DNA of 64,000 nucleotides from assembly GCF_019175385.1 (NCBI RefSeq), contig NC_083341.1:17740203-17804202 (forward strand). The letters are read 5' to 3'. Both the position numbers and the translations under genes were made by a program. The notes under the pieces are model-generated. The model saw only the letters and a program-made list of their open reading frames with translations, did no database searches and was not told the DNA's origin. Positions 36,684-49,565 of this stretch are shown piece after piece. Each line of letters starts with the position of its first letter. The first letter of the stretch is position 1. This DNA comes from Lycium barbarum. Lineage: Eukaryota > Streptophyta > Magnoliopsida > Solanales > Solanaceae.

Positions 36684-36955
36684 ACTCCTTCCGTCTCAAA
36701 ATACTTGTCATATTTCACTTCTCGAGAGTCAAACTGTATAAATCTTGACCAAAATCTTAAGATATATTTTCACTATAGTGATATGAGAAAAATTATAGTT
36801 GATAATATTTTTTGTATATTTTTTACATATTTAAAATTTTAATTTTAAACTATTAATTAATTAAATTAAATTTAGCTATAAAAATTCGTCAAATTGATTT
36901 TTGAAAAGCAAAAGATGAGTACGTGACGACTATTATGAGACAGAGAAACTAGTAA
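36684..36955. mobile_element. Stowaway-like MITE
   Basis: Left CTCCTTCCGTCTCAAAATAC and right GACTATTATGAGACAGAGAAA ends are imperfect inverted complements, with TA after the right end. Confidence 0.55.
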
Positions 36956-36966
36956 ACTTTTAGTGG

Positions 36967-37235
36967 TCGTTTGGTAGGTAGCCAAAATTATCCCGAAATT
37001 ATAATTTATGGACTAATTTATCCCATTTCTTGGGATTATTTTATCTCATCTTCGGGATGGGATAAAATAATCTCAGGATAAGTGGGCTAAGAGGGGATAT
37101 CCCATCTTTTATCCCGGGATGCACTTTATATTTTATTTGGTACGAGGTATAAATTTATACATACCTTCTACCAAATATGATACAAAAAATTAACGCTGGA
37201 ATATCCTAGGTTATACCATGCACCAAACGACCCCT
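36967..37235. mobile_element. Foldback/PIF-like MITE
   Basis: GTGGTCGTTTGGTAGGTAG on the left mirrors GCACCAAACGACCCC on the right. TTA-like trinucleotides lie at both borders. The interior repeats 'ATCCCGGGAT' and 'GGGATAAAATAATC' in both directions. Confidence 0.7.
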
Positions 37236-37554
37236 TACATATTATATCTATGCTTTGTTTTGAAAATTACGAGTGTAGATGAATCCATAGTTAGGAAACT
37301 ACATCCGTCCATGCATCTTGGTGTAAGAAAGTTATGTTTCTTTAACATTATCTATAAAATTTCCATGAAATTCTCAGAATACCCGTCTTATCTTTTTTAG
37401 TTTTTGGAAGCATGTGTCTTTATTTGATCTACCTTATATACTTATTGAAGAAAATTGGACGTTGATTGATGTGGAAGTCAGACGATTAAGGAAGCAAGCT
37501 TTAGTCCTTTTCAAAACTTCTGAGGAAGAGAAAAAAGGATTTATTATTGCATCA

Positions 37555-37732
37555 TGAAATTATATACGTAAAAACTTTTGCATCTTTTTAACGTGTGATT
37601 TTAAGAAAAATTAACGAAAAGTTTTAAAAATACAACTTTGACGTTCAAATTATATACGTAAAAACTTTTGCGTCTTTTTAACGTATGATTTTAGAATAAC
37701 AACGAAAAGTTTAAAAATACAACTTTGACGTT
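37555..37732. repeat. Two-copy tandem duplication, period about 92 bp
   Basis: AAATTATATACGTAAAAACT, CATCTTTTTAACGT, GAAAAGTTT and AAAATACAACTTTGACGTT occur twice in order. CG and TG/CA differences distinguish the copies. Confidence 0.85.
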
Positions 37733-38251
37733 GTCTAAACATTCTGCTTTGTCTTTTTCTTTCTTGCAAAAGATATTATAATTATTAGTACTTTATTTAT
37801 TACTAAACGGAGGTCATTACTTAGCTTGACTTTTCTGGAGAAATACAAATTGGAAAATGAATTGAGTTTTTAATAATAAGTGTAAAATAAGTATTAAATG
37901 TTAAATTATCTCTTGATTTTTCAAGCTTGACAAACAAAATTGGATATTAAAGCGGACAAGTAAAAATGGACAGAAGGAGTACTTGATAGAGCATTAAGTT
38001 AAGTTAGTCCTACGCAGCGCAAATCCGAATATAATCGGAATCTAATGTGGGTATCAGACATTAGGTGAGAAACGAAAGAAAAAAAAAAAAAAAAAAAAAC
38101 TAAGTTCGTCCTTGCCGCATTCTTGGCTAATATCATTTGCCGGGCCATTTGCTAATCTAGAAACAAGGGACGGGGTTAGTTAGATAGAATTTAGGAATTT
38201 GGTGTAAAATTTATATTATATTTAAAAATTCAGTTGATATGTATAAATATG

Positions 38252-38690
38252 GCTTAATGCATCGTATTGAAATCCCTGAACTCGTACTCAAGTGTGTCTA
38301 TCAAACATAATCTGACTTACATAGTATTATATCTTCAATGTAGCAACATGCTAATATATATTCTAATTTATTATGCCATTTTTTAGCTAAGATTAGCAGC
38401 AATTGAGAGGGAAAAAAAGAGTAAGCTCTTAATTAAGCTGGCAGTGAAAGAGCAGAACCAGCAGAAACCGACATATCCATGACCTAAAGAATAGCTTACC
38501 ACACGTCTAAAATATTACTTTACCTTCATTACCACAATTTATTTTTTGCTTCTAATAAAAATCATATTTAGAGGATTTGATAGACACACTTGAAGACGAG
38601 TTCAGGGGTTCAATAGAAATAACAGTTAGTTGAGGTACCAAAATGAAAAAAAGGGACAAGTTTAAGGGGTTGCAGATGCATTAAGCCTAT
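38252..38690. mobile_element. Foldback MITE
   Basis: GGCTTAATGCATCGTATTG on the left mirrors GCAGATGCATTAAGCC on the right. Inside, CCCTGAACTCGTACTCAAG mirrors CTTGAAGACGAGTTCAGGGG, with TGTGTCTATCAAA against TTTGATAGACACAC. Confidence 0.75.
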
Positions 38691-41095
38691 AAATATCTAT
38701 TCCATACCCAATAAACAGTTATGTGCTAATCAGTAAACTTAAAAGCTTGAATTTGCTTCTATTCGAAAATATTTTTTAGTAGAGATTGCCCTATTTTATG
38801 GATCGAGCATGTGCAGTTATTAGTGAATGGAGTAGCTTCTAGAAGTCCTGAAAAGTTTCTCGTTGGTACAATAATAATTCCCTTATTCTTTTAGGTAAAT
38901 TCAAAATGGTTACTTAAATATACTTTTAACGCGAGAATCTATCCTAGAGAATATTATTTTGAATTATTCAAATATACTATAACGGATTACTTTTTATTGT
39001 TTTCTCGTACAATAATTATGCATAGTAATATGGTCATCAGCTGTGGCGGAGTTGGGAATTTAAATAAGGCGATTCAAGAAAATCTTATGCTAAAGGGATC
39101 TATATAACAACTTTTATATATGCAAAAAAAAAAAAAAAAAAACCTCTTTTTTTCTTTCTTTTTTTGTTTTTTTACTCTATTTGTATAGTATAATTTTTCA
39201 ACATGGGACATTTAATTGTACTTTACTCGCCAAAAACATTATGAAAGATAGGAGAATTTTACAACTAATTAAGAATAATGCTCCTTAATCTTGAACTTCT
39301 GTAGGCTGCAGACCATCACTATCACAGTTTTTCTTACCTTATTGCCCTCAATAATGATGACAGTGACTAGTGAGTTTAAGAAAATAAAAAGTGAGTAAAA
39401 GTATTCATTACAGAATAAAATGTCACGAGAATTTGGGTTTATCTAATACTCTAGTTATTATGTAGAAAACGAAAACCAATAAAAGTAACAAATAATAAAT
39501 GAGGACGTATGTCATTTCTCAACAAAAAAGTAGATGTCCTCTTCTATTTTATTTCAATTCTCTTCTAAAAATTGAAATTCAATATTTTATTTTCCAATCT
39601 TTGAGTTCAAAGGTAAACCGTGTAAATTTCATAAGATTCTCTGAAGAGAATAAAAGAGATCTCTCCTGTGCACTCGATTGAATTAAATAAACATTCCTTC
39701 AATATATGTCATAAAGAATTTTGAAGACACGCCGAATTACGAAACTCAATATCTTTTGAAAAATACCGATTCTTATTTCGAAATATATTTCTTCTCTTTG
39801 ATTTTTCTCCGTTCTTATAGGAGACCATTTTCTTCTCAATTAAGTACTATGAACGTACTCCCCCGGATAAAAAATAATATCCACTTATCAAATCAAGAAA
39901 AAATTAATCTTATATTTTCAAGATTGCGCCTATTAAGTGTTATGTGATCAAATTTCAATACCTATTTAATTAGGGGCAATTTAGTTAAATTATTTATTTT
40001 TGCCTAAAAATTAATATTTTTTAAAAGAATATGCAAATAGCTAAGTGAATATTTTTTTTTATCGTGAGAGTATCAATTTGGCTTGAGTGGATACTATATC
40101 CCAAGACAAATTTTTGGAGAAAAAAATTGACTTTGATGGATTAGTTTTATTGGGATCCACTTGCAAGACAGTGCACTAACATTTTTGGAATAAATTGGTA
40201 TTTAAAGCAACACTGGTTTCCTCGAACTACCAATTATATTGCAACTTCTTGCTATTTAGGATTTCCTTATGTCACAACTCATATAACATTCTATATTTAA
40301 GTTGTGCTATTTATGACTACCCATGCACCTTGATAAATTATCATAAAGTACCAACCCACATAAATATTTTTGTGCCCTAAATTAAGATCAATAATGGTAG
40401 CATACTTAAGGTATAGTAGTTATAATATATTCTGACTCCTCATTGAATATAATCATTATAATAAGCTGGATTACATTGTAAAAACACACACTATAATTGT
40501 AAAGTTATTCTATGTCAATTCTCAAATGCAGAGCAGACAATAATTGTGACATCCCCTTTCCCAAGCAATAATTTTTTTTTTAAATTACAAGTAGACTAAG
40601 TGAGTATATAAAAAAAATTCTAACATTAGTTAATATATAAAAATGCTCTTTGGATTCTGTATGAGGAAAAAAAAAATAGAAGTGTAAATATCAAACGTAT
40701 ATATCATTTTCTATTGCATATTGTCATATTGGATTTGTCACTTTTAAATAGATCTGTAGCGAGTTAATTTGTTGAATGAAGTTGGTTTGATGAAAAAGCA
40801 ACATAACCAAATGTGTAAGTAAAAATCACTTAGAAACTCGAAATATAATCAGTTCTGATTGAACATTTGAATACATGATAAGTGTTTTTATTAAACACTT
40901 TCAACTTAAGATCTTGGAAAATTTTGTGAGCATGTTAATAATAGTAGTAGTATTTAGTAATCACGTAGTTTTTTGATTCTTTGATGTGTATTAGTACTAT
41001 CTATTGCAGATTTGCTTTGTATCTTGCTATTTTGCTGTCATAGTTTTTGTATTTACATTGAATTCCTTTTCTTTTATTTTCCCGTCCTTTCTTTC
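38691..41095. other. Intergenic, with an uninterrupted relative of the 4619 Stowaway-like MITE
   Basis: No gene seen. About 39859-40080 begins CTCCCCCGGATAAAAAATAA and shares its body with 4619-5485 but lacks the 598-bp insertion. Confidence 0.5.
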
Positions 41096-41214
41096 TAGCC
41101 GAGGGTCTTTTGGAGACAACTTCTCTATCCCACAAAGGTAGGGGTAAGGTATGCGTACATCATACCCTCTTCAGAAACCCACCTGTTGGATTACACTAGG
41201 TACGTTGTTTTTGT
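41096..41214 (+). mobile_element. SINE, TS-like 3' part
   Basis: GCCGAGGGTCTTTTGGAGAC, CAACTTCTCTATCCCACAAA, GGGGTAAGGTATGCGTACAT and GGATTACACTAGGTACGTTG match the TS-like pattern. Confidence 0.8.
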
Positions 41215-41954
41215 TCTGGGCATGTTCTCAAGTGACATTACGTAAATAAGTTAACCACTTAAAATATGTCACTTCTTAAATTATAAGAATTAGTCTCAAT
41301 AACCCAAAAAACTAATGCTTGTTCTAATTGATTTTGATGTGTATATTACAGGGGAGACCTATTTTATGTGATTACCTTATTTACGGAATTAGCGCTTGAG
41401 AACACACGCAAAAACTTTTTCAAAATATGAGCTGAAAGTGTCAAATAGAAATATTTTATCAAGTGTCTATGTGCTAAATTAAAACATGTCATAGTTCAAT
41501 TATTTAAATAAAATTTTCTCATATATTTAAGGTTGTCCATGTATTCACCCAAAAAAGGGACAAAATATTATTTCAAATTTATGATAAAAATTTGAGGTTT
41601 TAACATAAGAAATGCACTATTTTTCTTTTTTTATAACTGAATATAAAATACACTACCTCAAATTTAAAATCGTAGACTAATATTAAATGAATATGGCAAT
41701 AAAGTTCAAATCATGACAAACACTTGGCATGTGAGACATGTTCAGCGGTTGCCATGAGCACCTAAAGGAAAAAGCCCTCTTTACCATACACTTAAATTTT
41801 CATTAACCATCTTAATTCTTTATTATTATCTTCTCTAATTTTGATTCATTAAGTACACCATAGGTTGGACCCACATACAGATGCTCTCTTTAAGCTCTGT
41901 TTTTCTTACGTGCCTTTTGACTAATTTGTAATTTCCCTTTTTTTTAAAAAAATT

Positions 41955-42125
41955 TGCACCCAGTGTTTTGTATTTGTCTTGGAGCCCGATTAAATCTGGA
42001 TTCGCGCCGCGCAGAGCTCATACAGGGAAGCGCTCCCTATCAAAAAAATTTCATATTCAGGACTCGAATTCGAGACTTCCTGATTAAGGAAAGAGCAGCC
42101 ACATCCGTTGCACCACATTTTTTGG
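41955..42125 (-). mobile_element. tRNA-derived SINE-like element, reverse
   Basis: On the - strand GTGGTGCAACGGATGTGGC resembles an A box and TCGAATTCGAGTCCTG a B box about 45 bases on, the spacing of a Pol III promoter. An AGCTCTGCGCGGCGCGAATC body follows. The family was not identified. Confidence 0.5.
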
Positions 42126-43348
42126 TGGTGACTAATTTGTTGTTTGCTATTTGTTTCTCAAGCATATTTTCCGTATCAAAACAAAGAAAAAAAAATTAGG
42201 TTTACCTTTGTATTTTGGCAAGAAGCCAAAACATTAATCTACCAATGTAAATTGGATGTATAATTCTTTTACAAACCTTCTGTCCTTTTTACTCCAAATG
42301 GACTGTCACGTTGGTTATATGGATTCCAGTGGCGAAATTTGAACTTTCACTAAAGAATTTAAAATATAAGACGTAAATACTCGAGAAGTCAAAAAGATTC
42401 AACACTTATTATATAAATATAAAAAATAATTTGTGACCTTATATATATAATGTAAATACTTTGATGAGCTGCTTGTTTAAGTTTTACAGTAGAATTTAAA
42501 GAATATTGTAGTTTATTTTTAGAAGTAAAAATTGAGATTTGAAAGTTGCAGAAAAATGGTTCGAGATGGAATTTCGCGTTTAAACGCTTTTCTGAAGATT
42601 ATTAAATATAACTATTTGCAGTCAGCAACTTCTTATTATTATTATTACTCCCTCCATTCATTTTTACTTGTCCAGTATTCTAAAAATAAATTTTTACTTG
42701 TACTTGTTACTTTTATCATATAAAAACAAGACAATTTTTTTTTCATTTTACCCATAGTATTAATTACTCACTTCAAAATATAAATATATTGATAAATTAT
42801 GTATTTTTTAATTCTTAAGGGGTGTGTAAAGTAAAAAATGGATAAATAAAAGTGATCGGGTGGAATATTTGTTATCATCCATAAGATAAGTAATTTCAAT
42901 TTAATGGGAGAGAATAATGATACAGAAATCGTGTATTTTTAAAGGAAATTTGGACGGCGGATGTTGTTTCCCATAAAGTAGATTTGTCCGTATGAATAGA
43001 CTAGGAAACAGGGAAAACTTTGATTTGGAAAATTGGTCATATCTCACTTCCACATTACTCGTTCAATAATGTGATGTTCACATTTTGTGCGACTAGTGAT
43101 TTTTCTATTTTTATTTTTTATTAACAAGTTTGGAGTACTGTCTGAAATTGTTTCTCCAAAGAACTTTATTTTAAAGAAACTTGTATTGATCGAAAGAGTA
43201 ATATTTACTTTACGCTCTAAATTTTGGGTTTAAAAAATAATACTCCATCATCTTTTTGAATAGGATAATAAAAATCTTTAAAATGTTAAATTTATGCTGG
43301 AAATGAGCTGGGTATTTTCATACGTCTCTTTTTAGTCCCTTACCCCAT
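42126..43348. other. Intergenic, with a partial Stowaway-like end
   Basis: CTCCCTCCATTCATTTTTAC at about 42648 looks like a Stowaway end and a weak mirror lies near 42860. Nothing else recognised. Confidence 0.4.
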
Positions 43349-43383
43349 GTTTTGGATGGTGGTTTCCCATGGTTCATTAATGT
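43349..43383. repeat. Left inverted repeat of a MITE split by the first PMD element
   Basis: TTTGGATGGTGGTTTCCC then CATGGTTCATTAATG mirrors CATTAATGAACCACGGGAAA then CAACCATCCAAAC at 49831-49866. The MULE-type terminus begins at once after it. Confidence 0.65.
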
Positions 43384-43457
43384 AGAGTCCGGAACCAAAA
43401 TGCCTCCGAAAATTTTTTTTTGAACCAAAATACCTCAATAAAAAAATAAGCTACCAA

Positions 43458-43640
43458 AGTACCCATAGCGCAGTATTTTACTGCGCTATAGCACTAACGG
43501 AGACGGAGTCGTTAAGTGCTATAATGCAGTAAAATAATGCGCTATCCAGAACTGTCTCTCACCTATAACGCATTATTTTACTGCGTTATAGGAGTTTGTC
43601 TCTCTCCTATAGCGCAGTAAAATACTGCGCTATATAACTC
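43458..43640. repeat. Subterminal hairpin array, ATAGCGCAGT/ACTGCGCTAT type
   Basis: Four palindromes follow one another at about 43467, 43520, 43564 and 43607, each with arms of about 10-12 bases around a short AT centre. Two have an arm in which CGC has become TGC or CGT. Confidence 0.8.
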
Positions 43641-44059
43641 CACTATAATCCGATCGGGTTCCACCACTGGTCCCCTCCAGTGAAAAAAAAAGTTCAAAAC
43701 GCCATTGGAGGCGATTTAAGGTGGTCCCCACGTCTTAAAAACGTCGTTTTCTATTAAATTTCATCCGGAAATTTTAGATTCTCGGTATATTCAAGTCAAG
43801 GAGCAAGATTCTAAGTTCGAATTTTGAGAAAAAGCGGCGTACAACTCAATTAAAATAACTCTACAAAAAATCTTCGATTAAGGTTTTCTACTATAAAATT
43901 TTGTTATTATTTTGTTATATACATTATATTGCATGCATGTTTAACATTTAATCGTCCTTAATTTCCAAAAAAAAAAAGCAAATTTCATTTTTTTTTTTTT
44001 TGGTTTGATCGGGCTGGCTGGGCAGTGGCTTAGACCACTGTTCCGTTTTTTTTTTTTGG

Positions 44060-44260
44060 TTTAATTCATTATTTGTTAAATGTTTATGAATTGTTAATTT
44101 GTTAAATATTTATGCATTGTTAATTTGTTAAATGTTTATGCATTGTTAATTTGTTATATGTTTATGAGTTGTTAATTTGGTTAATTATTTATGAATTGTT
44201 AATGAATTATTATTTTGTTAATTGAGTATTTGTTAAATATTCTTTATGAATTCAAAGAAG
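44060..44260. repeat. Short-period tandem repeat
   Basis: About six units of 28-32 bp built on TTAATTTGTTAAATGTTTATG. AT-rich, no known function. Confidence 0.75.
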
Positions 44261-44290
44261 TTGATTGGTAATGAATTATTATATTGTTAA

Positions 44291-44465
44291 CACTTTGTTT
44301 GGATGATTGTTATGTATTGTTTTGACATTTATCGTATTGTGTTGTATTGTATAGAACCTTTCGTCGTTACATAACAATAAAATTAAAGTAGCAACCAAAG
44401 CAAACATTTTATTTAAACTAACAACATAATATAATACAATAGGTAACAACCATCCAAACAAGTTG
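44291..44465. mobile_element. Short MITE
   Basis: ACTTTGTTTGGATGATTGTT on the left mirrors AACAACCATCCAAACAAGT on the right. The ends resemble those of the split MITE at 43349 and 49866. It lies between the terminus of the PMD element and the PMD gene. Confidence 0.75.
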
Positions 44466-46769
44466 TAAACGATTATGAAATGTTAATCTATACAATTTTA
44501 AAAGCGTGAATATATATGTTAAATAAAAAAAATTATCTTAAAAAGAATAGTTAAAGTTCTTCTTTTCATAAATACATAAGCTAACGATAAAAATGTAAAG
44601 TTTATAGGAAAATATGTGGTCGACGAATATACTCTCTTAGTTTAATTTTATCGTAGTTGTGTTGGCTATTTGGTCTACTAAAAATGTATCACATATTCAA
44701 AATAGAGTTCCAAACAAATATTACTGCTAAATTTCGATTAGTTAATATAATTTATCTTTCATTTCAAGAATAATGACTAATTTAGTTTGTACAGACCGGA
44801 CTCTTTCATGGATCCGAATGTTCCCCCTGGGCCCGATGATCACCCGGGGCCCGCTGTTCACCCGGGGCCCGCTGATAGATCAGTATTGTCTGTGCAAGAC
44901 AATCATAGGTCAGAGTTATTATGGGCCGGTACTATAGGGATATCTACTAGGCTCCGTCCCCGTAGGCTGCAGAGAGCGTGGGCTCTTTTACGCGAGCACC
45001 CCCCACACCCTTGCGTGTTGGAGATATTGTTTCGGGCCGGCATCTACCGTTGCGTGTCCGTTAGTCGGGTACAGCATGATTGGGCGCTCATCACGGCCAT
45101 GGTTGAGCGGTGGAGGCCAGAGACACATACCTTCCATCTTCGCACTGGTGAGGCCACGATTACACTTCAGGATGTCGAGGTCCTCTTTGGATTGCGAGTT
45201 GATGGAGAGCCACTGTACACTCGGTACGAGCCTCCTCCTGGTCAGACATGGGTGACAGAGTTGACTAGGCTCACCCACTTCGTGCCTGATGCCGCGGCCC
45301 AGATATCGGGACAGAGTCGGGTTCAGCTTAGTGCACTCTGCACTTATTTGGAGGGTCTAGATCCGGTTGGCGACGGCACCCCGCAGGACGATGTTGATCA
45401 TCATGCCCGTTTGTACCTGCTTATTATATTCGGGGGCATCTTGTTCCCGAATTCATCGGGTGCCTTTGTCAGTTTACGTTACTTGGTTTTCTTGGAGCAT
45501 CTGGACCGCTTGGGAGACTACAGCTGGGGCGGTGCTGTTTTGGCGTATCTTTACAGATGCCTGTGCCGAGCGTCTGTTGGTGCTGTCAGAGATGTGTGTG
45601 GATATTTTGCTCTTCTCCAGGTAATATTTAAGTGTGCGTTCCTTTAATGTCAACAAACCTCTTGAAAGGACGACTAAAAAATCGTATTTTCTAATATCAC
45701 TTACAGTTATGGGCGTGGGAGAGGATGCTACCTTTTCAGCCCGTACCTAGGCATCACCTCGAGATTGACATGCCTTATGCGAGGAGGTGGACAACGGGTT
45801 TTGACCGGGATGTCGATACGCACCACAGTATTCTTCCATTCCGGGACCAGCTTGATCACATGACGGACGATGCGGTAAAACTATTTAAATTTACATTAAT
45901 AATTTAATTAAACGTCTTTTCTACTTGGTGATCACTGATTTGTATTTATATGTTATGCAGCTATTTATATGGACGCCGTACGCTGCTATATTAGATGGTT
46001 TACCCCCCTTCTGTAGGGCAGGTCAGGGGGTTTGGAGGTCGCGGTGTCCATTGATACACCTGGACATCGTAGAGGATCACATGCCCGAGCGTGTCTTACG
46101 ACAGTTTGGGCATACACAGAGTATACCCCCTGATGTCCGTCATGAGCTCCGACACTACCAGCGGGACGATCGGGCTGCCGTTGATGATGATTTTTTGGCT
46201 TTTATGGATGTCCAGCTCCACCGTTGGGAGAACAGGTTGGGCACTTTTGCGGTGGTCGGCCATTTGACTCCCATTGAGCATTACATGCGCTGGTATCATC
46301 AGATCACACGCCGATTGATCGGCAACCCAGCTTTGCGTCCCCCTAGGGATGTAGGATATTCAGCACTCGCGGGGCAGTACGAGGCATTGGTAAGTTTATC
46401 GTGTTTAGATTTATCTAATTTCATTAATTGTTACGTTTTAAAAATAATTTTTTTTTGTTTCTGTTAAACACAAATGCAGCTGGTGGCCATACAGCGTTTA
46501 CGCATCTTGGGGTTAGAGCATATGCCTTACCCTGGGCTTGCGAGGTGTTACATCTCGGAAAATCTTCCGTTGGTACGCAAGTGAATGAACTAGTGATGAG
46601 TACGAGTGTACGATGTTTCAACGAGTAAGAAAAAACATTTGACGACCCTAAGTGAGATTCCGAAGGCAATCGCAATAAGAGAGAGGTTATGCTCCATAAT
46701 GAATAATTATAGGTTTTGGAAATGTGAAAAGTTGCAAGTTTGCATTCTGGCCAGTTGGTCGTAAAATGA

Positions 46770-47025
46770 AATACGGACCGTAAAGTGGTACACGGTCCGT
46801 AAACTGCCATGTCGTATTTTGGCTTCCAAAACTTCAACTTTCTGCCAAATGAGCAAATGGTTAAAAACGACCCAAAATACGGACCGTAAAGTGGTTTACG
46901 GCCCGTAAACTGCGTCTGTAAATCACCACATCTCAGTTTGAGTTTCTGGTTTTGATATGATTAAATACGACCACGAAGGACGGTCCGTAAAATGGAATAC
47001 GGACCGTAAATCAAGTTTACGACCA
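46770..47025. repeat. Repeated GGACCGTAAA/TTTACGG motifs in the LTR
   Basis: About seven copies of TACGGACCGTAAA or TACGGCCCGTAAA variants, several self-complementary. Typical of this LTR; could be hairpin-forming. Confidence 0.7.
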
Positions 47026-48288
47026 CTGTGCACTTCAAATCAGATTTTTAAGTCATTAAATAAGGGGACCAAGGCTTATTTCATTTCACTTCTACATCAC
47101 ACCCCTTCTCTCTAGGACATCTCTCTACATATATTCCACAAGTTTTCAAGGATTATTAAGGATCAACAACACAAATCAAGTGAATCAAGTGTGAGCAAGC
47201 CCATTAAGATCATTCAAAGTCAAGAGATCCAAATGGAGATAAACTAGGGTTTTGCTCAAGGTGGAGTATTATCAACTAAAGCTTGTTCCTACAACATTTA
47301 AGGTAAGATTCATGATATTTCTATGTTGTTTAAGGTAGTTAAGAGTTGAAATACTTGGATTGTAGAAGAGTATAGAAAAATGAGTCATGAATATGGAATA
47401 GTGTCATTTTGAGAAATAGTATGAATTGAGCTATGGGTCTTGATGTATTGTGAGGTAAATACGATATAAATGATGTTGAGAACATGAGATGAACAATGTA
47501 TGTAAATGGACGTCGTGTGTGTTATGGCCATGGTTATGGATGAATTGAATGTAAGTCTAGCAATATGGATAATGTGAATGAGTAATGGCTATTGTTATGG
47601 CATCGTGAATTTATTATTGACGTTTGGGAGTTGAGATACATTATGGAGGAGATGCTGTCCGATTTTCTCTAGCTTTAGTCATATATGCTAGCTATCGATT
47701 CTAACGATAGTATGACCTTTAATGAAGGTATAAACGCAAGCGTTGAAAGAGAACGTGCAAGTGATATATATTCGAACGAAAAGGTATGTAAGGCTAACCC
47801 TTCTTTCATAAGGCATGGTTCTTTGGCCAAACGTCTAAATCTCCTATAAGACTATGATGCCTTCAAATGATTTGATCTTCCGAGTTAGTAAACTCACAAT
47901 GCTTAATATGCTACGATTGTACTAAGTTCCTCATATGCCGAGTAGGCCTATAAGATAGATGTAATGATAACGACGATGATAGTGATAATGATAGTAATGA
48001 TGATGAGAATAATATGATGCTAAAGATGCCTATGAGCTATTATATGTATGTGTGCCTATGAAGGGATATAATAAGACCCCGAGCTTATGATGCCGGGTAG
48101 AATGTATGTATATGAATATGTATAGAGTATGTAAAATGATTACGTAACGTGCGCGCACTTTTGCAGAAGGTACGGATAACCCTGAAGCCTTGGTAGGGCC
48201 AGGTAGGTATAACCTTGAGCCTTTGTTGGCCAAGTATGTATGAAACACCGATCCTTCATGGTCGGGTACGCTATATAAAGGCTATATG

Positions 48289-48300
<12 letters not shown>

Positions 48301-48365
<65 letters not shown>
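48301..48365. repeat. (TA)n microsatellite in the solo LTR
   Basis: Uninterrupted TA repeat of about 65 bases. Confidence 0.9.
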
Positions 48366-48367
<2 letters not shown>

Positions 48368-49565
48368 CATCAATATGAGTACGAATATGCTGAGTATATG
48401 TAAATGTTGCGCAAAGGCTATGTATATGCAATGTATATGAGATGTAGACGATATGAATATGAGTATGAATACGAATGAATAAGACTATGTATACGGATAC
48501 GCGATAAGAAAGAAACGCCCCTATGGAAAGCAAGTAAGTGCCATGGCGACGATGCTATTGTCTCCCCTCCTATGCTGTTTCATATGTTATCTATTACGCT
48601 TTTATATTGATGATGATCATGCTTTACTTACTCAGTACATTCTTAGCTATATTCTCAGTGATTACATAGCGGATCTCCGTTTCATTCGGAGCCATAACTT
48701 TGGGTACTTATTCTTTTGTGTACATAGTATGGGCATAGCGGGGTCCTACCCCGCTTATGTGTTATGTTATACTTTCCTTAGAGGCTCGTAGTCACGTGTA
48801 TATGGGTAGATATGTCTGGCCTTGTCGGCCTATATTTTGTATATCATTTTGTTGGCCTCGTCGGCCCATGTACATTGATGTGGCATAAATGCCTATGATG
48901 ATATAAAGAATCTTGTTGTCCAAGGGGACTAGTATGATGGATGAATAGAAATGTATGTTTTAAATATATGGCTCACTTAGATATTATGCAAAAGTCTGTC
49001 AAGGGGTGCCCGGGTGGGATAGCACCGGGTGCTCGTCGCGACCCCTTAGTTGGGTCGTGACACGAGGCTTGCCGCGGAGATGGTTAGGATTTTCGAGGAT
49101 GGTATCTGCCAGGCAGGCGAGATTAGGCGCATGGCGGAGCCTGTTCCGGAGGCTGAGTATCAGGCAGCACCGGGTGCTCCCAGAGGAGGAGGCCGTGCTG
49201 GCAGAGGACACCGTGCGTGTAGAGGACGCGGCGCTGCTGCTAGAAGACCTGGTGGTGGAGGACTGGTAGATGAGGCGGATGAGGCCGATCCCATTCCAGA
49301 GGGCGTTCACGGCCTAGTCCATCCGCAGCCCTTCCAGGCCGGTGGCAGCTCACCTGGGGACTCACCTACGTTTACGCCGGCGCTCTTACTTGCTGAGATA
49401 CCCGGGTCTTCATCACAGCCGAGCCAGAATGCATACATGGAGGAGCGTGATAACGTTGATTGGGCGGTGTTACGCGCTTCATTAGCTGATGAACGGCCTG
49501 TGAGGAATTTAGAGGGAGCCCGGATTCTTGACTTTGATGAGTTTTTGATCCCGGTTAGTATTTAA

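Larger units (their letters stand above)
46546..49062 (+). mobile_element. Solo LTR with 5-bp target duplication CGAGG, inside a PMD exon
   Basis: Begins TGTTACATCTCGG and ends GGGTCGTGACA, with TG...CA borders. CGAGG stands on both sides (46541-46545 and 49063-49067). The ends match those of the LTRs at 1-677 and 6077-8407, so all three belong to one lineage. The interior has repeated TACGGACCGTAAA motifs at 46770-47020, a long (TA)n tract at 48301-48365, and no retrotransposon protein. Confidence 0.93.
43384..49565 (+). mobile_element. First PMD-bearing element, MULE-like left terminus, right end not found
   Basis: The left terminus AGAGTCCGGAACCAAAATG differs at a single base from the terminus of the delimited MULE at 54341. 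Just inside, 43458-43635 carries four hairpins built from ATAGCGCAGT and ACTGCGCTAT arms. The element holds a PMD gene and has been hit by a MITE (44291-44465) and a solo LTR (46546-49062). No mirrored terminus is present between 49565 and 49866, so the right end was probably deleted. The end given is only that of the PMD frame. Confidence 0.55.
44808..49565 (+). pseudogene. Plant mobile domain (PMD) protein gene, MAIN/PP7-long-form-like, split by a solo LTR
   Basis: Exons are 44808-45620, 45707-45874, 45961-46389 and 46480-49565 with the LTR 46546-49062 inside the last. All borders are GT-AG and all exons are phase 0. Without the LTR and one TSD copy the frame is open for about 657 aa. Residues about 60-480 are the PMD (ERWRPETHTFHLRTGEATI, LQDVEVLFGLRVDGEPLY, LYRCLCRAS, LWAWERMLPFQP, NPALRPP). 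After it lies a Gly/Arg-rich segment (GRAGRGHRACRGRG). Start is the first ATG in frame. PMD proteins such as Arabidopsis MAIN and MAIL1 act in the nucleus in silencing and genome stability; many plant PMD genes ride on transposons. This copy has no stop apart from the LTR, so it was intact until that insertion. Function unknown. Confidence 0.85.

Noticed and set aside
48140..48533. Tyr/Ile-rich frames on the - strand
   Set aside because: Translations of the (TA)n microsatellite within a solo LTR.
49006..49310. Frames overlapping the last PMD exon on both strands
   Set aside because: Shadows of the Gly/Arg-rich PMD tail; the frame matching the upstream exons is the one reported.
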